From the NCBI RefSeq assembly GCF_028728205.1, contig NZ_JAQYUU010000001.1:1720082-1784081 (forward strand): 64,000 nt of DNA, given 5' to 3'. Shown in pieces: positions 42,116 to 50,571 of this stretch (the first letter of the stretch is position 1; each line of letters opens with the position of its first letter). The notes below the pieces were generated by a model. That model was not told the DNA's origin. It made no database searches and was given only the letters and a program-made list of their open reading frames with translations. The translations under genes and the position numbers were made by a program. The DNA is from Clostridium sp. 'White wine YQ'. GTDB taxonomy: Bacteria > Bacillota > Clostridia > Clostridiales > Clostridiaceae.

Positions 42116-42415
42116 TTAAAACATGCTGTCATTCATAAAGTTATCAAAATCATTTTGAAACATGTCATTATTAAACTGCTCATGCATATCCATATGCTCC
42201 TGCATATCATTCATTAGTTGTTCATTTTGCATTCTCATATCTTCATTCATTTGTTCCATAAATCTCCTTTCTCCTTCTTGCTGCATCCAATCCATATGAT
42301 CTTGAAGCAGCTGGTCTTGAAACATTTGGTCTTGAAGCATTTGATCTTGTTCTTCTATTCCATTAAAATCACCTTCCATCAAAGAACTAATCATATCAAA
42401 AAACTTTTTAAACAT
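42116..42415 (-). CDS. Met-, Gln- and Asp-rich low-complexity protein
   Basis: The 99-residue protein contains 18 Met, few basic residues and no Cys. It opens with a short amphipathic helix (FKKFFDMISSLMEG) and continues with repeats such as QDQMLQDQMFQDQLLQDHM, NDMQEHMDMHEQF and NNDMFQNDFDNF. The DNA shows about 15-bp internal repeats encoding QDQM(L/F). GAGAG precedes ATG 42415. It could be an oxidation-buffering, copper-binding or surface protein, but nothing in the sequence decides. Same orientation as its neighbours, 30 bp upstream of the DUF1871-like gene. Confidence 0.6.
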   Translation of the reverse strand: MFKKFFDMISSLMEGDFNGIEEQDQMLQDQMFQDQLLQDHMDWMQQEGERRFMEQMNEDMRMQNEQLMNDMQEHMDMHEQFNNDMFQNDFDNFMNDSMF

Positions 42416-42545
42416 ATCTCATCTCTCCTTCAATCTTTACTATGGTTTTATTATAAATACCCCCTTGGACAAAAATTTGCACTTCTATTATTCTGATAAA
42501 ATAAAAAACTCTGTCTATTTTCTAGACAGAGTTTTAGTTTCAATT

Positions 42546-44441
42546 TTATTTAATTTTTAGAGTAAAGGACTCATTGTTTGGTCCTCCGAAGCAAAAGATT
42601 TTGGATATTTTAAATGTTAATGAGTTAGCTGCTTTATAGTTACTAAAATAGCACTTAAATTCAGCCTTTTCTCCTGAAACTATCTTATATCCATTAACAC
42701 CACTTGATAGCATTGTCTGCATATCTAGTGGGAACTTTGTACCATCATCTCCCATTACATAAATGTCATATAAGGAAATATCAAAATCCTTACCATAATT
42801 ATTCTGTATTGTTCCCTTTACTACAAGATTATCACCATCAACATTATATGAATTAACTGTTAGCACAGCTTTACCATCAAAAGCTGTTGTTTGTGTTCCA
42901 ACTGTTGCTTCACTATTTGTGTTTGTATTAGCTGGTGTTTGAGTTTGCTTTGAAGTTGTATCCTTATTTGTATTAGAAGCTTGATTATTATCAGTGGTTG
43001 TTGTAGGTGTGTCCTGCTTAGTACTTGTGTTAGTGTTTATGCTATCATTTTTCTTCCCTAAATTATAAATTAGTGTTCCTCCTATAGCTAGTGCTATTAC
43101 CACTACTACTGCTACAACTGGAATTAAAATTTTATTTTTTGATATTGGAGCTTTTTTATTAATCTTCTGATTTGTTTCTACTTTAACTGTATTATTAATT
43201 GTTTGATTCTTATTTAAGTTTCTTTGATATTCTTCTAAAACTCTTATTAATTCATCTACAGAACCATATCTGTTTTCTTTATTATATTCCATAGCCTTTT
43301 CGATAATATTTACTAAGACTTCATTAGTACTTCTTTTAAATCTTAGTTCTCCATTTGAATCTGGATTCATACCTTCAGTTAAGTAATAAAGTGTTGCACC
43401 TAATGAGTAAATATCGCTTGTCCTATCACAAGTTTCTCCTCTTAATTGCTCTGGTGAAGCATAGTAAGGAGATGCTGCATATATCTTTTTATCTTCTTTA
43501 TTATTCTCAGCTCTTTCTGAAATACCAAAATCTATTAAATGAATATTTTTTTCATAATCTATCATTATGTTGCTTGGCTTTAAATCTTTATATATTATTC
43601 CACCCTTAAAGTTATGTAAGTATTTAATAATTTCACAAAGCGCTATTCCTACTTTTATAACCTGAGATTCATTCATTGGACCCATTTCTTTAATATTTTC
43701 TTCTAAGGTTTTTCCTTCAATGTAATCCATAACTAAGTAATATGTATGATTATCTTGAATGATGTCATATATTCTTGGTATACCTATATGTCTTAAGGAT
43801 AGCAGCATATTCTTCTCATTTGCAACATCTAATCTATCAATAATTTCATGTTTTATTTCTTTAACTGCAACTGTTAAATCAAGACGTTGATGGTGAGCTT
43901 TAAATACCCTACAGCTTCCCCCTCCTCCAACAAATTCTTGAAGAAGACATGTTTCTCCTATTACTTCCCCTACATTTGCATGCAGTTTTTCTGGAGAAGG
44001 TTCAACATCATCTTTTTCTAACATTTCAAGTTTATTTAATAATGTACCTATTCCCCAATATACGTCTTTAGCCGCCTCATAATTTATAACTTCTTGCAGT
44101 GAAGTTTCAGTGTTATGAGCTCCTATGTTTCTATACCACTTTATTCTTTTCAATTTATAAAATTCATTATCCTCAATTTTATAACCTTTCTCACGAAGCT
44201 TTAGGACATTTGCTGGAAAATTATTTTGTTCCAATTCATCTTTTAATATATTTTCAATAACATATTCCATTATGCTGATAGCTTCAATAATTAGTCCACT
44301 ATAAGCCCTATTATCTCTATTAGGATTTAACTTTTTATAAAGGGATATCCACTTTCTTGTTACTTCATGCTTATTGTTATATCTTGCTAAAGATTGTGAT
44401 TTAATTTCACTGGTAGTTGGTCCCTTATTACTTTTGTTCAT
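42546..44441 (-). CDS. Membrane Ser/Thr kinase with N-terminal HEPN-like domain
   Basis: A 631-residue multidomain protein. Residues 1-145 are helical and include KWYRNIGAHN, an R-x4-H motif (R104/H109) as in HEPN/DUF4145-type domains. The kinase domain (about 164-420) has VGGGGSCRVFKA (P-loop), VAVKEI (K194), a YKDLKPSNIMI catalytic loop (D286, N291) and DFG (304-306). YYASPEQLRG follows; the HRD His is Tyr. A linker and one membrane segment (about 443-466) lead to a Thr/Asn-rich stalk. A β-rich domain lies outside (about 515-631) instead of PASTA repeats. It overlaps the WYL gene upstream and is co-transcribed with two WYL regulators. Confidence 0.88.
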   Translation of the reverse strand: MNKSNKGPTTSEIKSQSLARYNNKHEVTRKWISLYKKLNPNRDNRAYSGLIIEAISIMEYVIENILKDELEQNNFPANVLKLREKGYKIEDNEFYKLKRIKWYRNIGAHNTETSLQEVINYEAAKDVYWGIGTLLNKLEMLEKDDVEPSPEKLHANVGEVIGETCLLQEFVGGGGSCRVFKAHHQRLDLTVAVKEIKHEIIDRLDVANEKNMLLSLRHIGIPRIYDIIQDNHTYYLVMDYIEGKTLEENIKEMGPMNESQVIKVGIALCEIIKYLHNFKGGIIYKDLKPSNIMIDYEKNIHLIDFGISERAENNKEDKKIYAASPYYASPEQLRGETCDRTSDIYSLGATLYYLTEGMNPDSNGELRFKRSTNEVLVNIIEKAMEYNKENRYGSVDELIRVLEEYQRNLNKNQTINNTVKVETNQKINKKAPISKNKILIPVVAVVVVIALAIGGTLIYNLGKKNDSINTNTSTKQDTPTTTTDNNQASNTNKDTTSKQTQTPANTNTNSEATVGTQTTAFDGKAVLTVNSYNVDGDNLVVKGTIQNNYGKDFDISLYDIYVMGDDGTKFPLDMQTMLSSGVNGYKIVSGEKAEFKCYFSNYKAANSLTFKISKIFCFGGPNNESFTLKIK

Positions 44442-45375
44442 TTGTCATTCCCCCTGCATAATATTCAAAACTTCGTTTTGCTGACTCTATCATCTCTTCT
44501 CTAAGTTCTTTTGGTTCCAGTACTATGACTGAACTACCAAAAGATCTTAGCCAGCTTTTAAAACTATTTACCCCTATTATAATATCTTCATATATAATGT
44601 AATCATCATACTCTATAAGTTTCTTATTAAGCCTATATTCTAAGTCTCTTTCAACTCTATAGATTACATTTGCTTCTTTTAAAAATTTAATTTTAACCTT
44701 TATAGGTTCCCCTTGCTCCATACCCCATATATTGGCTAAATATTGTTGTATATCAAAACCTTCTAATGGCACAAAATTATTTTTTGTTTCTTTAATACTA
44801 AGAATTCTATCTATTCTATAATTTATAATTGTGTTATTGTACTGCCCTACTACATAAAACAGATTTTCAAATTCATAGAATACAATACCTAATGGCTCTA
44901 TAATAAATTCTTCAATCTTATTATTTCTAGTTTTATATTTTGCACACAATGCTCTTTTATTTTCAGCAGCAATACTTATTTGAAACAGCTTGTATTTATA
45001 ATCTTCTATATCATAGGTAGATTTGGTTATAATGCCTAAAAAATCTCCATCTCTTTTTTCACTCTTTGTTAAAATGCTTTTATATAAATATTTTTCAAAA
45101 TAATTAAGATTTAGAACTTTAGTATCCTCAGAGAAGTTTTCTATAGTCCATTTTAAATCCTCATAATTATCTAAATGGGCTTCATATTCTTCCTCATTTT
45201 CTGGAGCAATGTCTATTAAATATAACTCTGCATTATACCAAAGATTTTCTAAGTTATCTTTTATAACTTCTAAAGGAATTTTAGTCTTTTCATGGAGTTC
45301 TCTTATGCTAGCACCCTCTTCACTATTAGCAATTATGGTTAGAAGTTTTAGTATATCATTCATTACGTTATTCAT
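44428..45375 (-). CDS. WYL-domain transcriptional regulator 2
   Basis: This is a 315-residue protein. An N-terminal winged helix (about 1-55: LLTIIANSEEGASIRELHEK) precedes a linker and a WYL domain (about 150-240) with ALCAKYKTRN, LFYVVGQYNNTIINYRIDRI and a WCX-like C-terminal part (YIIYEDIIIGVNSFKSWLRS). WYL domains bind nucleic acids or nucleotides and often control defence genes. ATG 45375 is chosen for GGGGAG 8 nt upstream. It overlaps both neighbours (the other WYL gene and the kinase). Confidence 0.85.
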   Translation of the reverse strand: MNNVMNDILKLLTIIANSEEGASIRELHEKTKIPLEVIKDNLENLWYNAELYLIDIAPENEEEYEAHLDNYEDLKWTIENFSEDTKVLNLNYFEKYLYKSILTKSEKRDGDFLGIITKSTYDIEDYKYKLFQISIAAENKRALCAKYKTRNNKIEEFIIEPLGIVFYEFENLFYVVGQYNNTIINYRIDRILSIKETKNNFVPLEGFDIQQYLANIWGMEQGEPIKVKIKFLKEANVIYRVERDLEYRLNKKLIEYDDYIIYEDIIIGVNSFKSWLRSFGSSVIVLEPKELREEMIESAKRSFEYYAGGMTNEQK

Positions 45376-46570
45376 TCTTAATCTCCCCATAATTTAAAAG
45401 TATTTTCTCATAAGTTTTCCTCATAATATCTTTAAGCTCTACTGGCTCTAGAACTTTACAATATGAACCAAAACTTCTAAGGTATCTAGCAAAGTCATAT
45501 ATACCATATAATTTATCACTATATATAAGCTTGTCTCCATCTTCAATTAGCTTGCTGCTTTTTCTATGTTTATGTAGCCTTGTTACTTTTTCCTTTATGT
45601 TAAAGGTATTCACAAATTCAATCTCTACTTCATAAAACTCATCTAAGGATGCTCCAAACATCAAATCGAGTTTGTCTAAGGTTTCCTTATGATTGAAAAA
45701 TTCATTTTCTAAGTCAGAAGGAATAATTGATATTATGGTTTTAACATCAATAAAATATAGCTTATCTTTTACCATTCCTATAACATAGCTCTTATCTTTT
45801 TCCCAATTATATAAAAAGGTAACAACTTGAATACTCTCAGTAAGCTCACCTATTTTTGAATTATATGTGATTATTATAGCTTTATTTCTATAATTCAAGC
45901 TTTCAAACTGTCTAATTATATCTTTTGAAATTGCTTCATCACTATACTTTCTACCAATGCAGTATATATTATAGCTTGGATCCTCATAATCTAACTGAGT
46001 CATTATTTTATTTTTTAAATTATTAACTTCCTTATAAAAAGGCATGCTTACTTTATATATTTCACATAGCTCTATAAATTTAAATATATCCTCATCATTA
46101 GTAAAATAAAAACTATCTGTCACAATAGAAGTTCTATATTTATTATTTTCATCTAGGTAAATATATCTTTTTTCCTCGCAGCTCTTTATTGCTCTTTCGA
46201 TAGTTTTTCTGCTAACACTATCCTCATCAAATAAACTTTTACTTACATTATCAACTAAACTTTTTCTATCAAAACATCCACTGTTTTCTGAAACAGAAAG
46301 CATAATCTTCATCATTCTAAGTTCTTGTTTATTTATAAGATTTCCCGTTAGTTTTTCTTCTTTTATAGCCTTATACCTTTTGTTCATAGGTATAATTTCA
46401 ATCCCATATTCTCTAAGAAATCCAATATAGCTTTTTACACTTCTATCATTTATTTCAAGCTCTTCTTTAATTTCTTCAACAGTAAGGACTTCTCTTTCAT
46501 TAAAAAGTGCAATAAGTTTATTAATTCTTCTCTCCTTAATCCCCAATGTTAAGTATTCCCTTTCTTCCAT
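45368..46570 (-). CDS. WYL-domain transcriptional regulator 1
   Basis: This 400-residue protein is homologous to the next regulator. It has an N-terminal winged helix (INKLIALFNEREVLTVEEIK), a middle region and a WYL-like domain (KAIIITYNSKIGE, KSYVIGMVKDKLYFIDVKTI). The C-terminal extension IYGIFDARYLRSFG-type (LIYSDKLYGIYDFARYLRSF) mirrors that of regulator 2. The start ATG 46570 lacks a clear SD. First gene of the three-gene operon. Confidence 0.82.
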   Translation of the reverse strand: MEEREYLTLGIKERRINKLIALFNEREVLTVEEIKEELEINDRSVKSYIGFLREYGIEIIPMNKRYKAIKEEKLTGNLINKQELRMMKIMLSVSENSGCFDRKSLVDNVSKSLFDEDSVSRKTIERAIKSCEEKRYIYLDENNKYRTSIVTDSFYFTNDEDIFKFIELCEIYKVSMPFYKEVNNLKNKIMTQLDYEDPSYNIYCIGRKYSDEAISKDIIRQFESLNYRNKAIIITYNSKIGELTESIQVVTFLYNWEKDKSYVIGMVKDKLYFIDVKTIISIIPSDLENEFFNHKETLDKLDLMFGASLDEFYEVEIEFVNTFNIKEKVTRLHKHRKSSKLIEDGDKLIYSDKLYGIYDFARYLRSFGSYCKVLEPVELKDIMRKTYEKILLNYGEIKNE

Positions 46571-46673
46571 ATCATTAACTTAATTAGACCATATTTGACA
46601 TATTTAATTATACTTACTGACCTAATAATTGTACATAACTTTCAAACTTTTTCTTTACTTAATATAAATAAAA

Positions 46674-46702
46674 AAATGCCAATCCTCACAAGAATGGCAC
46701 TT
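46674..46702 (-). terminator. Terminator of the hydrolase operon
   Basis: ATGCCA and TGGCA(C) arms with an A-run on the left. Its AATCCTCACAAGAAT loop resembles the terminator family seen at 50502 and 52111. Confidence 0.6.
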
Positions 46703-46709
46703 ATTCTTC

Positions 46710-47408
46710 CTATATATTATTTCTTAACCAAAACTCTAATTTGTCCAAGTATTCTTTTTCAGTAAAATAGTGTTCAGCTCCATTCAATACTGTTAGATTA
46801 ACTGAATGTGTATTTTTAAACTCATCTACAATTTCCATTGGAGTTAACTTATCTTCTGATGGATATAAAATATAGGTTTGACACTTCCACTTATCTACTG
46901 GATGTTCCTTAGAGTATGTTAAATAGTCCCAACTTAAAGTTTCTCCCATAGGAGTCGCAATTTCTTTTTCAGCTTTTAACTGCTCCTCAGTTATATTAAA
47001 CCACTTCATCATATCAAAAATTAATCTCTCCATATTTAGCACAGGGCATTGAAATAAAGCCTTTTTTATATCCATATCATTATAAGCTAGAAGACTAAAA
47101 TATACCCCTAGACTACAAGCATATAAGTTAACATATTTCCATTTATTTAATACATACTCTCTTATGCATTTTAAATCTTTTACTGCATTCCATGCCATAA
47201 TAGGATAATCTTCATTTTTTCTTTCCCCATGCTCAGGCAAATCAAAACTTATTACTTGATATCCTCTTTCTATTGCAACTTCAGCAAAGTGTTCAGCATT
47301 TTCTTTACGTCCCATTTTTCCATGAACATAAATGTATACTTTATCTGAAGCTGGTCCCCATATTAATGCTGGTATTTTATTTATTAACTCTCTCTTATTC
47401 TCCACCAT
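46710..47408 (-). CDS. Alpha/beta hydrolase
   Basis: This 232-residue serine hydrolase fold has YVHGKMGRKENAEHFAE (oxyanion region) and QVISFDLPEHGERKN. The nucleophile elbow is ACSLG (Ser in the GxSxG position, with Ala for the first Gly). SEDKLTP and the C-terminal GAEHYFTE (catalytic His) follow. Probably an esterase of unknown substrate. SD AGAGGAA before ATG 47408. 14 bp downstream of the B3/B4 gene. Confidence 0.85.
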   Translation of the reverse strand: MVENKRELINKIPALIWGPASDKVYIYVHGKMGRKENAEHFAEVAIERGYQVISFDLPEHGERKNEDYPIMAWNAVKDLKCIREYVLNKWKYVNLYACSLGVYFSLLAYNDMDIKKALFQCPVLNMERLIFDMMKWFNITEEQLKAEKEIATPMGETLSWDYLTYSKEHPVDKWKCQTYILYPSEDKLTPMEIVDEFKNTHSVNLTVLNGAEHYFTEKEYLDKLEFWLRNNI

Positions 47409-47422
47409 AAATTCCTCTTTTA

Positions 47423-48085
47423 TTATTCAATTACTTTAATCTTAATATCTTTTCCATTAGCATATCTCTCTAAAAGTTCTTTCCCATATTCTAAGTATTC
47501 TTCCATATTAGTTTTGCCACTAAAACAAAAAATGCACATTAATATTTCGCTTACATTATCAGTTATCATAGCTCTCTCTGAATCACTTGTAGGGCTTCCA
47601 AAACTACCTAAAGAGTCCGCTAATACAGGAAGGTTTGCAATATTTATGTTTTCTTTACCGATACCTTTATATTGTTCTCCTTCTTTACCTATCACTAAGT
47701 TAATTGGGGAATGAAGATTTTTAATATTGTATGAGCCAACTGGAAATTTTGATTTTATTGACATTAAGTTATTTATATCTACAATATTATTTACCTTATA
47801 CATTCCTTTTCCCTGAAGTATCCTTCTTAACAATGCTTCAGAAGATAGCCTATATTTACTAGGAACCTTACCTAGTTTTTTATATGTTTCTCTCCCATCT
47901 TTAATTCTAGATAATGAGGCTAAGTTCTCAATATTTATTTCTTTATTCAATACTTCACAATAATAATTAATTTCCTTCCATAAACCCTCACCACTGCTTT
48001 GTACATTTACTTGTGCTTCAATACAGCCAAGTTTCATTTCAGGACAAATTTTCTTTAGTTCTTCGCTGATTTTAATCTCTATCAT
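47423..48085 (-). CDS. B3/B4-domain protein (PheT-like tRNA-binding domain)
   Basis: This 220-residue stand-alone B3/B4 domain is related to the phenylalanyl-tRNA synthetase β-chain editing domain. It shows RLSSEALLRRILQGKGMYKV, NNIVDINNLMSIKSKFPVGS and the YKGIGKENINIANLPVLAD, GSPTSDSERAMIT segments. Such proteins may hydrolyse misacylated tRNA or bind aminoacyl groups. It starts near the stop of the GNAT gene upstream (8 bp), with AAGGAG at 12 nt. Confidence 0.85.
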   Translation of the reverse strand: MIEIKISEELKKICPEMKLGCIEAQVNVQSSGEGLWKEINYYCEVLNKEINIENLASLSRIKDGRETYKKLGKVPSKYRLSSEALLRRILQGKGMYKVNNIVDINNLMSIKSKFPVGSYNIKNLHSPINLVIGKEGEQYKGIGKENINIANLPVLADSLGSFGSPTSDSERAMITDNVSEILMCIFCFSGKTNMEEYLEYGKELLERYANGKDIKIKVIE

Positions 48086-48092
48086 TATATAG

Positions 48093-48617
48093 TCATTCTC
48101 CTTCTTCTGGGTTTAATACTGCATATACATAGGTGTCCCAATATATAGGATTTTTGTTTTCATCTTGATGAAAAGAAACATTTTTTCTAAAATGTGCTTC
48201 ACGTCTCATTCCAATCTTCTCTAATAGCTTCCATGAAGCTATATTCTGAGGTGCACATTCTGCATAAATTCTATGAACACCTTGCTTAAACATATATTCT
48301 ACTGCTACACTACTAGCAACACTTCCATAGCCTTTATGATGATAATTTTCATTCAATACATATCCAAGTTCTCTAGTATTAAAATCCCTCTTTCCTAGAT
48401 AAATATTCCCAATAACCTTTTGCTCTTTTTTTAACTCAATTGCATAGAATTCATCGCTTTGTGCCCTGAATTCAATTTCCTTCCTTGCTTTCAGACAGGT
48501 GAAATCTGGATATCCCTCAAATTCAGCATTAACTCGTTGCAGCATATATTCACACAAATCATTTTCGTCCCTTAGCTCAAAATTGCGGATGACCAAATCC
48601 TCAGTTTCAATTCTCAT
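48093..48617 (-). CDS. GNAT acetyltransferase, RimJ/RimL-like
   Basis: The 174-residue protein has VIRNFELRDENDLCEYML at the N-terminus, the acetyl-CoA loop ELGYVLNENYHHKGYGSVA and the motif B segment RIYAECAPQNIASWKLLEKI. Substrate unknown. GGGAG lies 9 nt before ATG 48617. It heads a short run with the B3/B4 and hydrolase genes. Confidence 0.87.
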   Translation of the reverse strand: MRIETEDLVIRNFELRDENDLCEYMLQRVNAEFEGYPDFTCLKARKEIEFRAQSDEFYAIELKKEQKVIGNIYLGKRDFNTRELGYVLNENYHHKGYGSVASSVAVEYMFKQGVHRIYAECAPQNIASWKLLEKIGMRREAHFRKNVSFHQDENKNPIYWDTYVYAVLNPEEGE

Positions 48618-48655
48618 TTCTATATTCTCCCTTTTAGTTAACCTGCATTAAATAC

Positions 48656-49177
48656 TCACTTTGTTTGGTTGCTGCCGTATTGTTTTCTAATATCAAAAAG
48701 CAGCTGTATTAAACTCTGATAATATGGTATAAATTCTCCGCTTTCTATCATTGAAAATATCTCTTCTTTTGAAGCCCACTTAACCTTCTGAACTTCTTCA
48801 TACTGCAATGATAGTTCATTTAAATCAACTTCTCGTTCAATTATATAATAATCATCAAATCCATCTTCAAAGTTGATGGTAATATGAGGTCTAATATTTT
48901 TCAAATCTACTTTAAGTCCAATTTCCTCAAACAATTCTCTTTCCGCTGCTGTTTGACTAGTATCTCCTTTTATAGCACTTCCACCTACTGTTATATCCCA
49001 CATATTGGGCCAACCTTCTTTGAATGGTTGTCTTTGTTGAATTAGCATTTCCCCCTTAGAATTAAAAATACATATATGAACAACTAAATGATACTCATCT
49101 TTTTTAAAAGGTTCTCCTCGAACCATAGTTTTATCGGTTTTATTTCGATTAATATCATATACATCCCAAAGTTCCAT
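48656..49177 (-). CDS. NUDIX hydrolase, IDI-like subgroup
   Basis: This 173-residue protein has the Nudix box near residues 65-87 (GGSAIKGDTSQTAAERELFEEIG) with REL-FEE catalytic residues. A preceding HLVVHICIFNSKGEMLIQQR strand is typical of the IDI/YfcD-like group. It hydrolyses a nucleoside diphosphate derivative or similar. ATG 49177 is chosen because GAGGTG lies just upstream. A related 3'-end remnant is at 50534-50567. Confidence 0.87.
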   Translation of the reverse strand: MELWDVYDINRNKTDKTMVRGEPFKKDEYHLVVHICIFNSKGEMLIQQRQPFKEGWPNMWDITVGGSAIKGDTSQTAAERELFEEIGLKVDLKNIRPHITINFEDGFDDYYIIEREVDLNELSLQYEEVQKVKWASKEEIFSMIESGEFIPYYQSLIQLLFDIRKQYGSNQTK

Positions 49178-49347
49178 ATTCACACCTCACTAAATACAAA
49201 TATTTTTCATATCAACTTAATACTGTTAATGCCTAAATATTATCATCTATCTTATATTTTTAAATTTAAGAAACTCTTATTTACGCTCTTCTAATTATAA
49301 CATATTTTGTAAGTACAATATTCATATAGGACTTAAAGGCAAAGAAA

Positions 49348-49373
49348 AAACACCCCTCCGATGAAGAAGGGTG
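49348..49373 (-). terminator. Terminator of the AraC/effector-binding gene
   Basis: On the minus strand GCACCC pairs with GGGGTGT, followed by TTTTTTC. It lies about 50 nt after the stop at 49426. Confidence 0.75.
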
Positions 49374-49425
49374 CTTGTCTCTTAATTTAATGTCTATTTA
49401 AAAACCTTAATCTCATTCTTTATAA

Positions 49426-50283
49426 CTACTTTTCCTTAACAGGAATCCAAATTTCACTATAGTAGTTTTCATCTTGAATACCTTGTGGATAGTCATCCGC
49501 ATTGGTGTACATTTCAATATTATAACCTGCTGCAATTTCATAATCCTTGCAGTTAGGCAACCATTCAGAGAATATTCTCCTATTCACATCTTGCATAGAT
49601 TTCTGAATTGGACCCTTACAAGCAAAAACAGCCCATGTGTATTTAGGTATAACCCTTGTAACAAAACCATCAGGTATTTCTACGGACGGATTATAGTTGT
49701 CTGCAATCAAATATTCGAACTCATCTGAACCCATACTTTCATCAATGTTTACTCCATACATACCGCATAGAAGATTTCCTTCTATTTTTTGATAATTCTC
49801 TGTCCAAAACTGTGGAACCTCTTTAATTGCATTATCATATTTGAAAACTTTTGACACTCCTATGATAGTAAAGGAATCTTTTTTAATAATCTTGTAATCC
49901 ATAATATAACCGCCTTCCAATAAAAATTTGATTTTCAGCGGAGCAAATGATTTAATCATTGCTCCATCTTTTCGAACAGCAGTAGGTGTTACACCATGAA
50001 ATCTAGTAAAAGCTTTTGTAAAACTATCTGGTGAAGAGTACCCATATTTAAGTGCAATATCAATGATTTTCTTATCAGTAGAAACAAGCTCACTGCCGGC
50101 AAGTGTAAGCCTGCGTTGTCTGATGTATTCTCCTACTGTAAAACCACAAAGCATTGCAAATCCTTTTTGGAAATAAAAAGGAGACATAAATATTTTTTCT
50201 GCAATATCTTTTATTGTGATTTCTTCAATAATATTCTCCTCAATATAGCCTATAGCTTCACCAATTCCTTCAATCCACTCCAT
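49426..50283 (-). CDS. AraC regulator with GyrI-like effector-binding domain
   Basis: This 285-residue regulator has an N-terminal double HTH (ITIKDIAEKIFMSPFYFQKG, IALKYGYSSPDSFTKAFTRF, then HGVTPTAVRK). A GyrI-like/small-molecule-binding domain (about 130-285: KIIKKDSFTIIGVSKVF, YTWAVFACKGPI, YNIEMYTNADDYP) follows. This is the Rob/BmrR-type multidrug-sensor arrangement. ATG 50283 is chosen because AGGGG lies 7-8 nt upstream; the longer in-frame start has no SD. Target genes are not evident. Confidence 0.88.
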   Translation of the reverse strand: MEWIEGIGEAIGYIEENIIEEITIKDIAEKIFMSPFYFQKGFAMLCGFTVGEYIRQRRLTLAGSELVSTDKKIIDIALKYGYSSPDSFTKAFTRFHGVTPTAVRKDGAMIKSFAPLKIKFLLEGGYIMDYKIIKKDSFTIIGVSKVFKYDNAIKEVPQFWTENYQKIEGNLLCGMYGVNIDESMGSDEFEYLIADNYNPSVEIPDGFVTRVIPKYTWAVFACKGPIQKSMQDVNRRIFSEWLPNCKDYEIAAGYNIEMYTNADDYPQGIQDENYYSEIWIPVKEK

Positions 50284-50501
50284 AATCATCACCCCTGTCT
50301 GTACATTTATCTTATCTCTTTTCAAGCGGTCGTTCCCGACTTTTAGTGCTATGTTTTGTCTTGTCTTAAAGATTATTAAATAACATGTACATCAAATTAC
50401 TACTTGTCTATTACTCAAGTTTGCTTCCAAATTCATTGTACCATATTTTGTAAACATGGTATTACTTATGGTTTTTATATAGAATTTAATGGCAAAGAAA
50501 A

Positions 50502-50535
50502 AAAAGTGCTCCATCCTTACGAGATTAGCACTTTA
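50502..50535 (-). terminator. Terminator, member of a repeated family (copy 1)
   Basis: AAAGTGCT and AGCACTTT arms around a CCATCCTTACGAGATT loop. It is near-identical to 52111-52145, the two copies flanking the SGNH-like gene. Confidence 0.8.
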
Positions 50536-50567
50536 TTTGGTGGCAGCCGTATTTTTTTCTAATATCA
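50534..50567 (-). pseudogene. Remnant of a NUDIX gene 3' end
   Basis: Read on the minus strand this encodes DIRKKYGCHQIK, matching DIRKQYGSNQTK at the end of the NUDIX gene at 48656. Only about 34 nt remain, between the SGNH-like stop and the terminator. Confidence 0.55.
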
Positions 50568-50571
50568 ATAG

